The notes below the pieces were generated by a model. The model had not been told where the DNA came from. It saw only the letters and a list, made by a program, of their open reading frames with translations, and searched no databases. 64,000 nt of DNA from Salinarimonas rosea DSM 21201 (GTDB lineage: Bacteria > Pseudomonadota > Alphaproteobacteria > Rhizobiales > Beijerinckiaceae), in the NCBI RefSeq assembly GCF_000429045.1, contig NZ_AUBC01000007.1, forward strand, positions 62,001 to 126,000, read 5' to 3'. Every line of letters starts with the position of its first letter. Within the stretch, counting starts at the first letter, position 1. Of the stretch, positions 27,080 to 35,993 are shown one piece after another. The position numbers and the translations under genes were made by a program.

Positions 27080-27463
27080 ATGCGCCCCCTCTTCCTCGGC
27101 CTCCTCCTCACCGCCGCCCTCTTCGCCGTCTTCCATTATGCCGGCCCGCTGTTCTTCCTCGACACGACAGCGGCCTTCCAGGCGAACTTCGTCGCCGGTG
27201 GCGTGCTCGGCCTCGGGCTCGGGCTGGCGACGCCCCTCCTCGCCGGGCGTCCGCGCACGCGGGCCGTGCGCGCGGCGGCCTTGATCCTCGTGCCTCTTCT
27301 GCTCGTGATGGCGGCGGTGACCTCGCATTTCGCGGTGTTCTTTCCCGCGCTCGATCCGGCCCTCGACAAGGTCTTCGGCTCGTGGATGCTGTGGGTGGCC
27401 GGCTTCGCGCTCCTCGGGGCGCTCGCCGTCGAGACGAGACGCACACGGGGAGAGACGACATGA
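27080..27463 (+). CDS. Small membrane protein of unknown function
   Basis: A 127-residue protein with four predicted transmembrane helices (about residues 3-24, 37-54, 64-84 and 96-116) and short loops. I do not recognise the family. The ATG at 27080 has an AGGAG ribosome site at 27066-27070. Its stop overlaps the ATG of the following dehydrogenase (ATGA), so the two are translationally coupled. A TATACT at 27004-27009 could be a -10 box, but no good -35 is visible. Confidence 0.8.
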   Translation: MRPLFLGLLLTAALFAVFHYAGPLFFLDTTAAFQANFVAGGVLGLGLGLATPLLAGRPRTRAVRAAALILVPLLLVMAAVTSHFAVFFPALDPALDKVFGSWMLWVAGFALLGALAVETRRTRGETT

Positions 27464-28350
27464 CCACGATCGCCTTCATCGGGCTCGGCAACATGGGCGC
27501 GCCGATGGCCGGAAACCTCGTGGGCGCCGGGCACGCCGTCGTCGGGTTCGACCTCGCGCCGGCGGCGCAGGAGGCGGCCCGTGCCGCCGGCGCCACGATC
27601 GCCGCGAGCGCGGAGGAGGCGGTCGCGGAGGCCCAGGTCGTCGTCACGATGCTGCCGGCCGGCCGCCATGTGCGGGCGGTCTGGGAGGCGATCCTGCCGG
27701 CCTGCGCGAAGGGCGCGCTGCTGATCGACTGCTCGACGATCGACGTCGACAGCGCGCGCGCCGCGCACGCGCTGGCCGAGGCGGCGGGCTGCCTCTCGCT
27801 CGATGCGCCGGTCTCCGGCGGGGTCGGCGGCGCGAGCGCGGGGACGCTCACCTTCATGGCCGGCGGCTCGGAGGCGGCGTTCGCGCGGGCGAAACCGGTG
27901 CTGGACGCGATGGGCAAGAAGGTCGTCCATTGCGGCGGGCCCGGCGCCGGCCAGGCGGCGAAGATCTGCAACAACATGATCCTCGGCATCTCGATGATCG
28001 GCGTGGCCGAGGCCTTCGCGCTCGGCGAGAAGCTCGGCCTCTCGCACCAGGCGCTGTTCGACGTGGCCTCGACCTCGTCGGGGCAATGCTGGTCGCTGAC
28101 GACCTACTGCCCGGTGCCCGGGCCGGTGCCGACCTCGCCGGCGAACAAGGGCTACGCGCCGGGCTTCGCCGCCGACCTGATGCTCAAGGACCTGCGCCTC
28201 GCCCAGGCCGCGGCCAATGCCGCGGGTGCCGCGACGCCGCTGGGGGCGGAGGCCGCGCAGCTCTACGCGCTCTTCGCCGGGCAGGGGAACGGCGGGCGCG
28301 ACTTCTCGGCGATCGTCGAATGGCTGCGGGGGATGGGCGACCGCGCGTGA
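27460..28350 (+). CDS. mmsB: NAD(P)-dependent beta-hydroxyacid dehydrogenase (3-hydroxyisobutyrate dehydrogenase-like)
   Basis: Oxidises a 3-hydroxy acid, most likely 3-hydroxyisobutyrate in valine breakdown. It is 296 residues. The Rossmann motif GLGNMGAPMAGNL is at 8-20, the substrate motif DAPVSGGVGGA at 115-125, and the catalytic Lys is K168 in GAGQAAKICNNM. The KGYAPGFAADLMLKDLRLA segment fits 3-hydroxyisobutyrate dehydrogenase better than tartronate semialdehyde reductase. Start overlaps the preceding membrane-protein gene by 4 bases. Confidence 0.9.
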   Translation: MTTIAFIGLGNMGAPMAGNLVGAGHAVVGFDLAPAAQEAARAAGATIAASAEEAVAEAQVVVTMLPAGRHVRAVWEAILPACAKGALLIDCSTIDVDSARAAHALAEAAGCLSLDAPVSGGVGGASAGTLTFMAGGSEAAFARAKPVLDAMGKKVVHCGGPGAGQAAKICNNMILGISMIGVAEAFALGEKLGLSHQALFDVASTSSGQCWSLTTYCPVPGPVPTSPANKGYAPGFAADLMLKDLRLAQAAANAAGAATPLGAEAAQLYALFAGQGNGGRDFSAIVEWLRGMGDRA

Positions 28351-28435
28351 CGCGACGCCTTGAGACGGGACACCCGCGCGCCTAGATCGGGACTGCCCGA
28401 GCTGCGCCGCAGCTCCTCGCCCTGGAGCGTCGCCC

Positions 28436-29326
28436 ATGCCCGTCGTCCATCTCGCCGACCGCGCCCCGATCGAGGTCTCGGGACCGCAGGCGGCGCCCTT
28501 CCTCGACGGGCTCGTGACCTGCGACATCGACGAGCGGTCGGACGGGCCGCCGCTGTTCGGCGCGCTGCTGACGCCCCAGGGCAAGATCCTGTTCGACTTC
28601 GTGATCCACCGCGCACCCGGCGCCGAGGGGCCGACGCTGCTCCTCGATACACCCGCCGCGGGGGCGGCCGATCTCGCCAAGCGGCTCGGCTTCTACAGGC
28701 TGCGGGCCAAGGTCGCGATCGCCGACCGCTCCGCGGAGCGCGCCGTGATCGCCGGCTGGGACGTCGCGCCGCCCACCGGCGCGGACGTCGTCGCGGGTCC
28801 CGACCCGCGCCTGGCCGCGCTGGGCTGGCGCGCCGTCGTCACCGTCGCGGAGGCGTCGGCCCTCGCGGACGCGGACCCGGACGCCTTCCACGCCCGGCGC
28901 ATCGCGCTCGGCGTGCCGGAGGGCGGGCGGGACTTCGCCTTCGGCGAGACCTTCCCCCACGAGGCGCTGATGGACCAGCTCGCCGGCGTCGACTTCGCCA
29001 AGGGCTGCTACGTCGGCCAGGAGGTCGTCTCGCGCATGCAGCACCGCGGAACGGCGCGCACCCGCATCCTGCCGGCCCGCTATGCGGGCGGCGTCGCGGC
29101 GGCACCGGGGACGGAGATCCGCGCCGGCGAGCGCACGATCGGCACGACGGGAAGCGCGGCCGGTGGTCGCGGGCTCGTGATGGTGCGCCTCGACCGCGCC
29201 GCCGACGCGATCGCCGCCGGCACGCCGCTGACCGCCGGCGGGCAAGCGCTCACGCCGGAGCGGCCGGGCTGGATCTCCTTCGAGACGCCGGAAATCGAGG
29301 CGCCGGCGGGCGGGGCGGCCACTTAA
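28436..29326 (+). CDS. ygfZ: Folate-binding YgfZ/IBA57-like protein
   Basis: Member of the GcvT-related YgfZ/IBA57 group that assists assembly or repair of certain [4Fe-4S] enzymes, probably with tetrahydrofolate. It is 296 residues. The diagnostic KGCYVGQEVVSRMQHRG motif is present with C191. The N-terminal part (GPQAAPFLDGLVTCDI; GALLTPQGKILFDF) follows the family. It starts 85 bases after mmsB and is probably on its own or a leaky transcript. Confidence 0.92.
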   Translation: MPVVHLADRAPIEVSGPQAAPFLDGLVTCDIDERSDGPPLFGALLTPQGKILFDFVIHRAPGAEGPTLLLDTPAAGAADLAKRLGFYRLRAKVAIADRSAERAVIAGWDVAPPTGADVVAGPDPRLAALGWRAVVTVAEASALADADPDAFHARRIALGVPEGGRDFAFGETFPHEALMDQLAGVDFAKGCYVGQEVVSRMQHRGTARTRILPARYAGGVAAAPGTEIRAGERTIGTTGSAAGGRGLVMVRLDRAADAIAAGTPLTAGGQALTPERPGWISFETPEIEAPAGGAAT

Positions 29327-29396
29327 CGAATCCTTGACGGATCCGCGCCAATCCTCTTGATCTCTCCCAGCGTCGCGTTTCCGGAGACCCGCACCC

Positions 29397-30224
29397 ATGC
29401 CCGTACGCCCGCTCGCGCTCCTCGCCGCGACCGCCCTCTCCGCGGCACTCGTCGGCCTCGCCGCCACGCCCGCGTCCGCGCTGGAATTCCTGCGCGGGGA
29501 CTGGACCGTGACGATCGGCGCGCGCGGGGCGGCCGTGCCGGTGTTCGAGGGCTCGGACGAGATGCGCTTCCGGCCGCTGCCGATCTTCTCCGTGCGCCGC
29601 GCCGGCACGCGGTCGAGCTGGAAGGCGCCCGACGACGGCCTGCGGCTTGGCCTTCTCCAGCACGATCGCCTTCGCGTCGGCGTCTCCGGCGGCTTCCGGG
29701 GCGCGCGCGACGATGACCAGTCGAACGATCTGCGCGGGCTCGGCGACGTCGAGTGGGCGGGCGAGATCGGCGTCTTCGCCGAGATCTGGGCCTCCGACGT
29801 GCTGCGCCTGTCGGTCGACGTGCGCCAGGGCTTCAACGGGCACGACGGCATCCTGGCCGATCTCGGCATCGACTGGGTGGCGCGCCCCGAGCCCGCCTGG
29901 ACGCTCTCGGTGGGCCCGCGCGTGCGGCTCGCGAGCGACGACTACATGGATACCTATTTCGGCGTCACGCAGGCGCAGTCCGTCCGCTCGGGGCTGCCGG
30001 TCTACGATCCCGACGCGGGCCTGCGCTCCATCGGCCTGCTCGGCTCGGCGCAGGTGCAGCTGACGCAGTCCTGGACGGCGCTCGGCTACGCCCGCTACGA
30101 CCGCCTGATGGGCGACGTCGCCGATGCGCCGCTGGTGCGCTTCCGCGGCTCGCGCGACCAGTTCGGGGCCGGCGTCGGCCTGTCCTATTCCTTCGACGTC
30201 TCGCCCTTCGGGCCGCGCTCGTGA
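29397..30224 (+). CDS. MipA/OmpV family outer-membrane protein
   Basis: Predicted outer-membrane beta-barrel of 275 residues. An N-terminal signal peptide ends near residue 29 (ASALEF). The body alternates polar and aromatic residues in strand-like segments and ends with a terminal-strand pattern (GVGLSYSFDVSPF). MipA of E. coli is a scaffold between MltA and PBP1B, but the family is broad and the function here is not certain. A TTGACG at 29334-29339 may be the -35 of its promoter. Confidence 0.88.
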   Translation: MPVRPLALLAATALSAALVGLAATPASALEFLRGDWTVTIGARGAAVPVFEGSDEMRFRPLPIFSVRRAGTRSSWKAPDDGLRLGLLQHDRLRVGVSGGFRGARDDDQSNDLRGLGDVEWAGEIGVFAEIWASDVLRLSVDVRQGFNGHDGILADLGIDWVARPEPAWTLSVGPRVRLASDDYMDTYFGVTQAQSVRSGLPVYDPDAGLRSIGLLGSAQVQLTQSWTALGYARYDRLMGDVADAPLVRFRGSRDQFGAGVGLSYSFDVSPFGPRS

Positions 30225-30838
30225 CGGCCGACGGGTCGCTCGTCCGCCACGCGGACGGGCACGACCGCTGCTGGTGGCCGGGCACCGACCCGCTCTACGT
30301 CGCCTACCACGACAGCGAATGGGGCGTGCCGGAATACGACGACCGCGCCCTGTTCGAGAAGCTGATCCTCGACGGCTTCCAGGCGGGCCTGTCCTGGATC
30401 ACGATCCTGCGCAAGCGCCCGCACTTCCGCGAGGCCTTCGACGGGTTCGCGCCGGACGCCATCGCCCGCTGGGACGAGGCGAAGGTCGCCGCGCTGATGG
30501 CGGACCCGGGCATCGTGCGCAACCGCGCCAAGATCGAGGCGACGATCCGCGGCGCGCGGGCCTGGCTGGCGATCCAGGAGCGCGGCTCCTTCTCCGCCTT
30601 CCTGTGGGACTTCGTCGACGGGCGCCCAGTGCAGCCGAACCTGGGCACGCGCGCCGAGGCGCCCACCAAGACGCCCGCGGCCGAGCGCATGGCCAAGGCG
30701 CTCAAGGCCGAGGGTTTCGGCTTCTGCGGCCCCACCATCGTCTACGCCTTCATGCAGGCGACGGGCATGACCAACGACCACCTCGTCGGCTGCTGCCGCC
30801 ACGCGGCCTGCGCAGCGCTGGCGCAGCCGCCGCGCTGA
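30221..30838 (+). CDS. tag: DNA-3-methyladenine glycosylase I
   Basis: Base-excision repair enzyme removing 3-methyladenine. The start is the GTG at 30221, which overlaps the mipA stop as GTGA, giving 205 residues. Zinc-site residues C17, H30, H187 and C191 match the Tag pattern (RCWWPGTDPLYVAYHDSEWG begins; NDHLVGCCRH ends), and the catalytic-region Glu follows in HDSEWG. DGFQAGLSWITILRKR is the conserved base-pocket segment. Confidence 0.94.
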   Translation: MTADGSLVRHADGHDRCWWPGTDPLYVAYHDSEWGVPEYDDRALFEKLILDGFQAGLSWITILRKRPHFREAFDGFAPDAIARWDEAKVAALMADPGIVRNRAKIEATIRGARAWLAIQERGSFSAFLWDFVDGRPVQPNLGTRAEAPTKTPAAERMAKALKAEGFGFCGPTIVYAFMQATGMTNDHLVGCCRHAACAALAQPPR

Positions 30839-30842
30839 GATC

Positions 30843-31451
30843 ATGGCGCGGAGGGAGACGGCCCCGCGCGCGTGGCAGCGCATGCTCTCGGGCCGGCGCC
30901 TCGACCTGCTCGACCCGTCCCCGCTCGACGTCGAGCTCGACGACATCGCCCACGGCCTCGCCCGCGTGGCGCGCTGGAACGGTCAGACCCGCGGCGGCCA
31001 CATCTTCTCGGTCGCGCAGCACTCGCTGCTGGTCGAGGACGTCGCGCGCCGCCTCGCGCCCGACGCGCGCGACGACGAGCGGCTCGGCGTGCTCCTGCAC
31101 GACGCACCGGAATACGTCATCGGCGACATGATCTCGCCCTTCAAGGCGGTGATCGGCGACGTCTACAAGGAGGTCGAGGCTAGGCTGCTGGCGGCGATCC
31201 GCCTGCGCTTCGGCCTGCGCGCGACCCCTCCGCAGGCGCTCGTCAAGCTCACCAAGCGTGCCGACCGCACCGCCGCCTACCTCGAGGCGACACGCCTCGC
31301 CGGCTTCGCCGACGCGGAGGCCCGCACCTTCTTCGGCACGCCCGAGGGCGCGCCGAGGGACGTCGCCGCCTGGCTCGAGCCCTGGCCGGCGAGCGAAGCG
31401 CAGGCGCGCTTCGCGGCGCGCTGCGCCGAGCTGGCGGCGCGCTGCGCGTAG
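30843..31451 (+). CDS. HD-domain phosphohydrolase (YfbR-like)
   Basis: Soluble 202-residue protein with an HD metal-dependent phosphohydrolase fold. Motifs are GHIFSVAQHSLLVED (His), VLLHDAPEYVIGDMISPFK (His-Asp) and a later KRADRTAAYLEA Asp. The arrangement resembles YfbR-type 5'-nucleotidases; substrate not proven. It starts 4 bases after tag, so the two form an operon. Confidence 0.88.
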   Translation: MARRETAPRAWQRMLSGRRLDLLDPSPLDVELDDIAHGLARVARWNGQTRGGHIFSVAQHSLLVEDVARRLAPDARDDERLGVLLHDAPEYVIGDMISPFKAVIGDVYKEVEARLLAAIRLRFGLRATPPQALVKLTKRADRTAAYLEATRLAGFADAEARTFFGTPEGAPRDVAAWLEPWPASEAQARFAARCAELAARCA

Positions 31452-31454
31452 CTT

Positions 31455-31478
31455 GGGGGCGCGGGTGACGCCGCCCCC
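31455..31478. terminator. Hairpin between convergent HD-hydrolase and TIGR02302 genes
   Basis: GGGGGCG (31455-31461) pairs with CGCCCCC (31472-31478) around a 10-base loop and fills the space between the two stop codons, so it may stop transcription from both sides. No long T-tract. Confidence 0.5.
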
Positions 31479-34178
31479 TCAATTCTGCCGCAGCAGCCGC
31501 TCGAAATAGTCGAGCTCGTCCCGGGGGCGCGTCGGGTCGCCGAGCTTGTCGCGCAGCTCCTCCATGATGCGCCGGGCGCGCTGGGCCGCGCTCTCGCCGG
31601 CCTCGGGCACGCGCACGTCGCCGTCGGAGAAGTCGCGCCCGCGGGTCGGGCGGCCGAGGGGGTCGTCGGCCCTGGCGTCGGCGCGGCCGCGCTGGCCGGG
31701 GCGGCCCGGCTGGCCGGCCTGCTCGCCCTGGCCCTCGCCCATCATCTCCTGCATCTGCTGGGCCATGCCCTGCATGCCGCGCTGGAGACCCTCGAGCGCC
31801 CGGCCCTGGTCGTCGACCGCCTGGCCCTGGTCGCCCTCGCCGAGCGCCCCCTCGGCGTCGCGCATCGCCTGCTCGGCATCGGAGAGGCCCTCTTCGCCCT
31901 CCATGCCGAGCTCGCGCATGGAGCGCTGGAGATCCTGCAGCCGCTCGCGCAGCGCCTGCTGGCGCTCGGACAACGAGCCGCCCTGCTGTCCCTCTTGTCC
32001 CTGCTGCCCCTGTTGCCGCTCCTGGCCTTGCTGCCCCTGCTGCCCGTCCTGGAACGTCTCGTCGCGCAATTCGCTCTGGCCGCGCATCAGCTCGTCGAGC
32101 TCGTTCATCTGGCGGTCCATCTCGCGCGCCATCGGGTCCGACATGCGGCTGTCGGGGCGCGCCGTCTGGAGGTTGCGCATGATATCGCGCAGCTGGTTCA
32201 TCAGCTCCTCGGCACGCGCCGTATCGCCCTCGCGCATCGCCTCCTCGAGCGCCTCCATCATGCGGTCGAGGTCCTGGCGCGAGAGCGTCTGCGTCTCGGC
32301 GTCCGGCGGCAGGTCCGCCTGCTCGCGGTTCTGCTCCTCGCGCATCATCTGCTCGGCGAGCTCGCGCAGCATCCGGTCCATCGCCTCGCGCAGCTCGGCC
32401 ATCAGCTGGTCGATCTCGTCCTGGGGCGCGTCGCGCTCCATCGCCTCCTCGAGCCGCTCGGCGGCGGCGATCGCGTCGCGCTGGGCCTGGCTGAGGTCGC
32501 CGTCCTCGATCTGGACCGCCATCTCCCACAGCCAGTCGGCGAGCGCCACGAGATCCGCGTCGTCCTCGGCCTCGCGCAGGCGGCTCGACGCCGCGCGCAG
32601 GCCGAGGAAGACGCCCCATTCCGGCGTGAAGCGCGCCGGCTCGATCAGGAGTGCGTCGAGCGCGACCTGGACCCGGCGGCGATCGTCCGGGGCGAAGACG
32701 AGGTTGCGGCGCTGCTCCACGAGCGCGCGCGCCAGCGGGTCGAAGAACGGGCGCTGCGGCAGCGTCGTCGACACGGTCTCGCTGCGCCCCTCCTGGCCGG
32801 CGTCGTCGGTGGCGACGAGCGCGAGGTCGATCGGCGCACCGGCCCAGTAGTGCTCCGTGAGGTCGATCTCCTCGGCGACCGGGCCGTCGGCGGCGGCGGA
32901 CGGGACCGGGAGGTCGAGCGTCGGCGGCGGCACCAGCGTGCGCCCGACCGGCGCACCCTCGCCGCGCCGCACGTCCCCCCGCCTCATGTCGCCCCGCCGC
33001 ACGTCGCCGACGACGCGGGCGATGCCGTAGTCGTCGCCGCCCTCGTAGCGCAGGGTCATCACGCCCCGTTGGCCCGGCTCCGGCGGCCCGGCGAAGCGGA
33101 TCGTCGGCGGCGTGTCGGGGATCGCCTCGAGCGAGAGGATCCCGTCGGGCACGAGCCCCGTGCGCACCGACAGCTCGCCGTCGCCGTCGAGCCGGAAGCG
33201 GCTCTCGACGATCGCCGGCGCGGCGAGCGCGGCCCCGGCCGGCGCATCGCCGACGGCGACGGGCGTGCGGGCCGGCTTGTCGTCCTCGATCGCGACGAGG
33301 CCGCCCACCGCCTCGATCTGCGCGTCCGCGCGCCCGGCGACGCGCACCACCACCCGCGAGCCCGCGGGCACGCGCACGTGGGCGCCGCCCGAGGCGAGGT
33401 CGATCATCAGCGGCGGGCGGCGGGTATAGAGCGGCGGGTCGATCCAGCCGTCGATCCGGTAGTCCGGCGCCGCCGGCAGGGGCGCGCGCCAGTCGAACGC
33501 CGCGCCGACGCGCGCGCCGATCTCGGGACCCGCGACGAAGGCGCTCGCGGCGAGCACGAGCACGCCCGCCCCGCGCAGGGCGTAGCGGTCGCGCCGCGCC
33601 ATTCCCGGCCGCGGCGTGCCGGCCCTGAGCGCGCCGAGCGCACGCTCGGCGCGGGCGCGATGCAGCGCCCAGAGCGCCCGCGAGCCCTCGTCGCCGGCGC
33701 CGATGGCGAGGCTGTCCTCGAAGGTCGAGGCGGGGCGGTGCGGAAGACCCGAGGAGCGGTCGAGCCGCGCCAGCGCCGCGGCGCGCCCGATGCGCCCGCC
33801 GGGCAGGGCGAGCCGTGCGAGCGGCACGAGCGAGACGAGGAAGGCGAGCCCGAACAGCCCCGCCCCCGCCATGCGCCAGGTCGGCGGCACGCCGATCCAG
33901 AGACCGAGCCATGAGACGGAGAGGAAGGCGATGGCGACCGCGAGCGGCGCCCACAGCGCTGGCCAGGCCCGCTCCCACAGGAGCGCGAGGCCGGCGCGGC
34001 GCACGAGCCGGTCGAGCCGCGCGCGGGGATCGGCGGGATCGCGGTCGGGGCGAGCGCGGGAGAACAGGCGGAGGGACCCCGCGCCGCCCGAGCGGCTCGC
34101 GCGCGTGCGAGGCGCCGCGGCCGCGGGCTCCGAGCCGGGCTTCTTGCCGAGCCGGACCGGCTCGCGCTCGTCGCTCAT
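31479..34178 (-). CDS. TIGR02302 / DUF4175 family large membrane-associated protein
   Basis: An 899-residue protein of unknown function conserved in Rhizobiales. The N-terminal part has two to three hydrophobic helices (about 75-135) plus another near 215. A periplasmic-type beta region follows (DYRIDGWIDPPLYTRRPP; repeated VTLRYEGGDDYGIARV). The C-terminal third (about 560-890) is strongly charged and helical, rich in D, E, R, M and Q, with a low-complexity Q/G tract near residue 720-740, likely a long coiled coil. The ATG at 34178 has a GAGG site. In relatives this gene lies near lysA/argH-type genes (recall); here it stands next to a GH13 enzyme. Confidence 0.88.
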   Translation of the reverse strand: MSDEREPVRLGKKPGSEPAAAAPRTRASRSGGAGSLRLFSRARPDRDPADPRARLDRLVRRAGLALLWERAWPALWAPLAVAIAFLSVSWLGLWIGVPPTWRMAGAGLFGLAFLVSLVPLARLALPGGRIGRAAALARLDRSSGLPHRPASTFEDSLAIGAGDEGSRALWALHRARAERALGALRAGTPRPGMARRDRYALRGAGVLVLAASAFVAGPEIGARVGAAFDWRAPLPAAPDYRIDGWIDPPLYTRRPPLMIDLASGGAHVRVPAGSRVVVRVAGRADAQIEAVGGLVAIEDDKPARTPVAVGDAPAGAALAAPAIVESRFRLDGDGELSVRTGLVPDGILSLEAIPDTPPTIRFAGPPEPGQRGVMTLRYEGGDDYGIARVVGDVRRGDMRRGDVRRGEGAPVGRTLVPPPTLDLPVPSAAADGPVAEEIDLTEHYWAGAPIDLALVATDDAGQEGRSETVSTTLPQRPFFDPLARALVEQRRNLVFAPDDRRRVQVALDALLIEPARFTPEWGVFLGLRAASSRLREAEDDADLVALADWLWEMAVQIEDGDLSQAQRDAIAAAERLEEAMERDAPQDEIDQLMAELREAMDRMLRELAEQMMREEQNREQADLPPDAETQTLSRQDLDRMMEALEEAMREGDTARAEELMNQLRDIMRNLQTARPDSRMSDPMAREMDRQMNELDELMRGQSELRDETFQDGQQGQQGQERQQGQQGQEGQQGGSLSERQQALRERLQDLQRSMRELGMEGEEGLSDAEQAMRDAEGALGEGDQGQAVDDQGRALEGLQRGMQGMAQQMQEMMGEGQGEQAGQPGRPGQRGRADARADDPLGRPTRGRDFSDGDVRVPEAGESAAQRARRIMEELRDKLGDPTRPRDELDYFERLLRQN

Positions 34179-34283
34179 GCGCACCTCAGTTCCCGCGCGC
34201 GCCGCGAGGCGCGCGTCACCCCCGCATGAAGGAGCTTAGGCCGGCATCGTTCCCGCGCAAAGCGGGACGAATGCGCGCGCCCC

Positions 34284-35993
34284 TCACGACCCCGCGAGGC
34301 GCCAGATCCGCGATTCCCAGGGGCCGAGCGCGACCGTCGCGCCCAGCCGCTCGCCCTGCGCCGGCACGCAGCCATCGACGAGGACGAGGTCGGCGCCCGC
34401 GAACCCGTCCGGCACCGCAAAGGACGCGTCCTCCCCCGACATGGCGAGCGCCACGAGGCAGGCGTCGGCACCGATCCGCCGCTCGTAGACGAACAGGCGC
34501 GGGTCGTCGGGCAGATGGTCGCGGAAGTCGCCGTAGACGAGCTCGGGCCGCGCCTTGCGCAGCGCGATCAGCCGGCAGTAGGCGTGGTAGACGGACGCGT
34601 CGTCGTCCCGCGCGGCCGCCGCGTTGACCTCGCGGTGGTTCTGGTGGACGTGGAACCAGGGCGTGCCCGTGGTGAAGCCGGCGTTGGGCCCGGCGTCCCA
34701 CTGCATCGCGGTGCGCGCATGGTCGCGCGAGGTCCGCCGGAGATTGTCGAGGAACTCCGCCGCGTCGACCTTTCCGGTCTCGACCCAGTCCCTCCAGGCG
34801 CCCTTGCCCTCGACGTCGTCGTAGTCCTCGATGCGGGCGAACGGATAGTTCGTCATGCCGATCTCGTCTCCCTGGTAGACGATCGGCGTGCCCTTGAGCG
34901 TGAGCGTCAAGGTCGCCAGCAGGCAGGCCGAGCGCACGCGCCAGCGCGGCCCGTCGTCGCCGAAATGCGAGACGAGGCGCGGGTTGTCGTGGTTCGACAG
35001 CGACACCGCCCGCCAGGCGGTACGGCCGAGGTGCCGTTCCATGTCGGAGAAGACGCGCTTGAACGCGGGCAGCTCCACGGGCTTCCAGCGCCACATGCCC
35101 GCGCGGTCGATGCGCACGGCGTCGAAGTGGATGAGCATGTCGAGCGGCCCCGACCCCTCGGCCACGAGGCGGGCGGCCTCCGGCAGCGTCACGCCGAACG
35201 CCTCGCCCAGCGCGACCTTGTCGGCGCCCCGGTAGACCTCCCGTCGCATCTGCGAGAGGTGCTCGAACAGGCGCGGGCCGCTCGCATGATAGTATTCCGG
35301 CGCGTCGCGGTGCTCGGGCGGGTAGTCGGGGAAGGCGTGGTCCTTCGAGACGAAGGCGATCACGTCGAGGCGAAAGCCGTCGACTCCCTTGTCGAGCCAG
35401 AAGCGCATGGCCTCGAAGATCGCCGCGCGCGCCGGCTCGCTCTCCCAGTTCAGGTCCGGCTGCTTCTCGTGGAAAAGGTGCATGTACCATTCGCCGGTCG
35501 CCTCGTCGCGCGCCCAGGCCGAGCCGCCGAAGAAGGAGCGCCAGTCGTTGGGCGGCGCGGCGCCGCCCTCGCGGCCGGGACGCCAGACGTACCAGTCCCG
35601 CTTCGGGCTCTCCTTCGAGGCGCGGCTCTCGACGAACCAGGCGTGCTCGTCGCTCGAATGGTTCACCACCATGTCGACGACGAGCCGCATGCCCCGTGCC
35701 TTCACGGCGGCGAGCAGCGCGTCGAAGTCCGCCATCGTGCCGAACTCCGCGCCCACCGCGCGGTAGTCCCGCACGTCGTAGCCGTTGTCGACGTTGGGGC
35801 TGTCGTAGTGCGGCGAGAGCCAGATCGCGTCGACGCCGAGCGCGGCGATGTGGTCGAGGCGCGCGATCAGGCCGGGGATGTCGCCGATGCCGTCGCCGTT
35901 CGAATCCTGGAAGGAGCGCGGCCAGACCTGGTAGACCACCGCCTCCTTCCACCAGTGGCGGACGTGGCCGTCGACGGTCTCGCCCGCCGTCAC
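34284..35993 (-). CDS. GH13 alpha-glucosidase (oligo-1,6-glucosidase/trehalose-type)
   Basis: Hydrolyses alpha-glucosides such as sucrose, maltose or isomaltose. It is 569 residues. The (beta/alpha)8 motifs are intact: DMVVNHSSDEHAWF, GFRLDVIAF with nucleophile D200, LGEAF with acid/base E254, and SNHDNPR with D326. The start is a GTG at 35993 overlapping the sppA stop as GTGA. No signal peptide, so cytoplasmic. Exact substrate cannot be told from these motifs; no sugar transporter is adjacent. Confidence 0.92.
   Translation of the reverse strand: MTAGETVDGHVRHWWKEAVVYQVWPRSFQDSNGDGIGDIPGLIARLDHIAALGVDAIWLSPHYDSPNVDNGYDVRDYRAVGAEFGTMADFDALLAAVKARGMRLVVDMVVNHSSDEHAWFVESRASKESPKRDWYVWRPGREGGAAPPNDWRSFFGGSAWARDEATGEWYMHLFHEKQPDLNWESEPARAAIFEAMRFWLDKGVDGFRLDVIAFVSKDHAFPDYPPEHRDAPEYYHASGPRLFEHLSQMRREVYRGADKVALGEAFGVTLPEAARLVAEGSGPLDMLIHFDAVRIDRAGMWRWKPVELPAFKRVFSDMERHLGRTAWRAVSLSNHDNPRLVSHFGDDGPRWRVRSACLLATLTLTLKGTPIVYQGDEIGMTNYPFARIEDYDDVEGKGAWRDWVETGKVDAAEFLDNLRRTSRDHARTAMQWDAGPNAGFTTGTPWFHVHQNHREVNAAAARDDDASVYHAYCRLIALRKARPELVYGDFRDHLPDDPRLFVYERRIGADACLVALAMSGEDASFAVPDGFAGADLVLVDGCVPAQGERLGATVALGPWESRIWRLAGS

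Noticed and set aside
31995-33914. A 639-codon plus-strand frame opposite the TIGR02302 gene
   Set aside because: Antisense artefact; low-complexity composition and no ribosome site.
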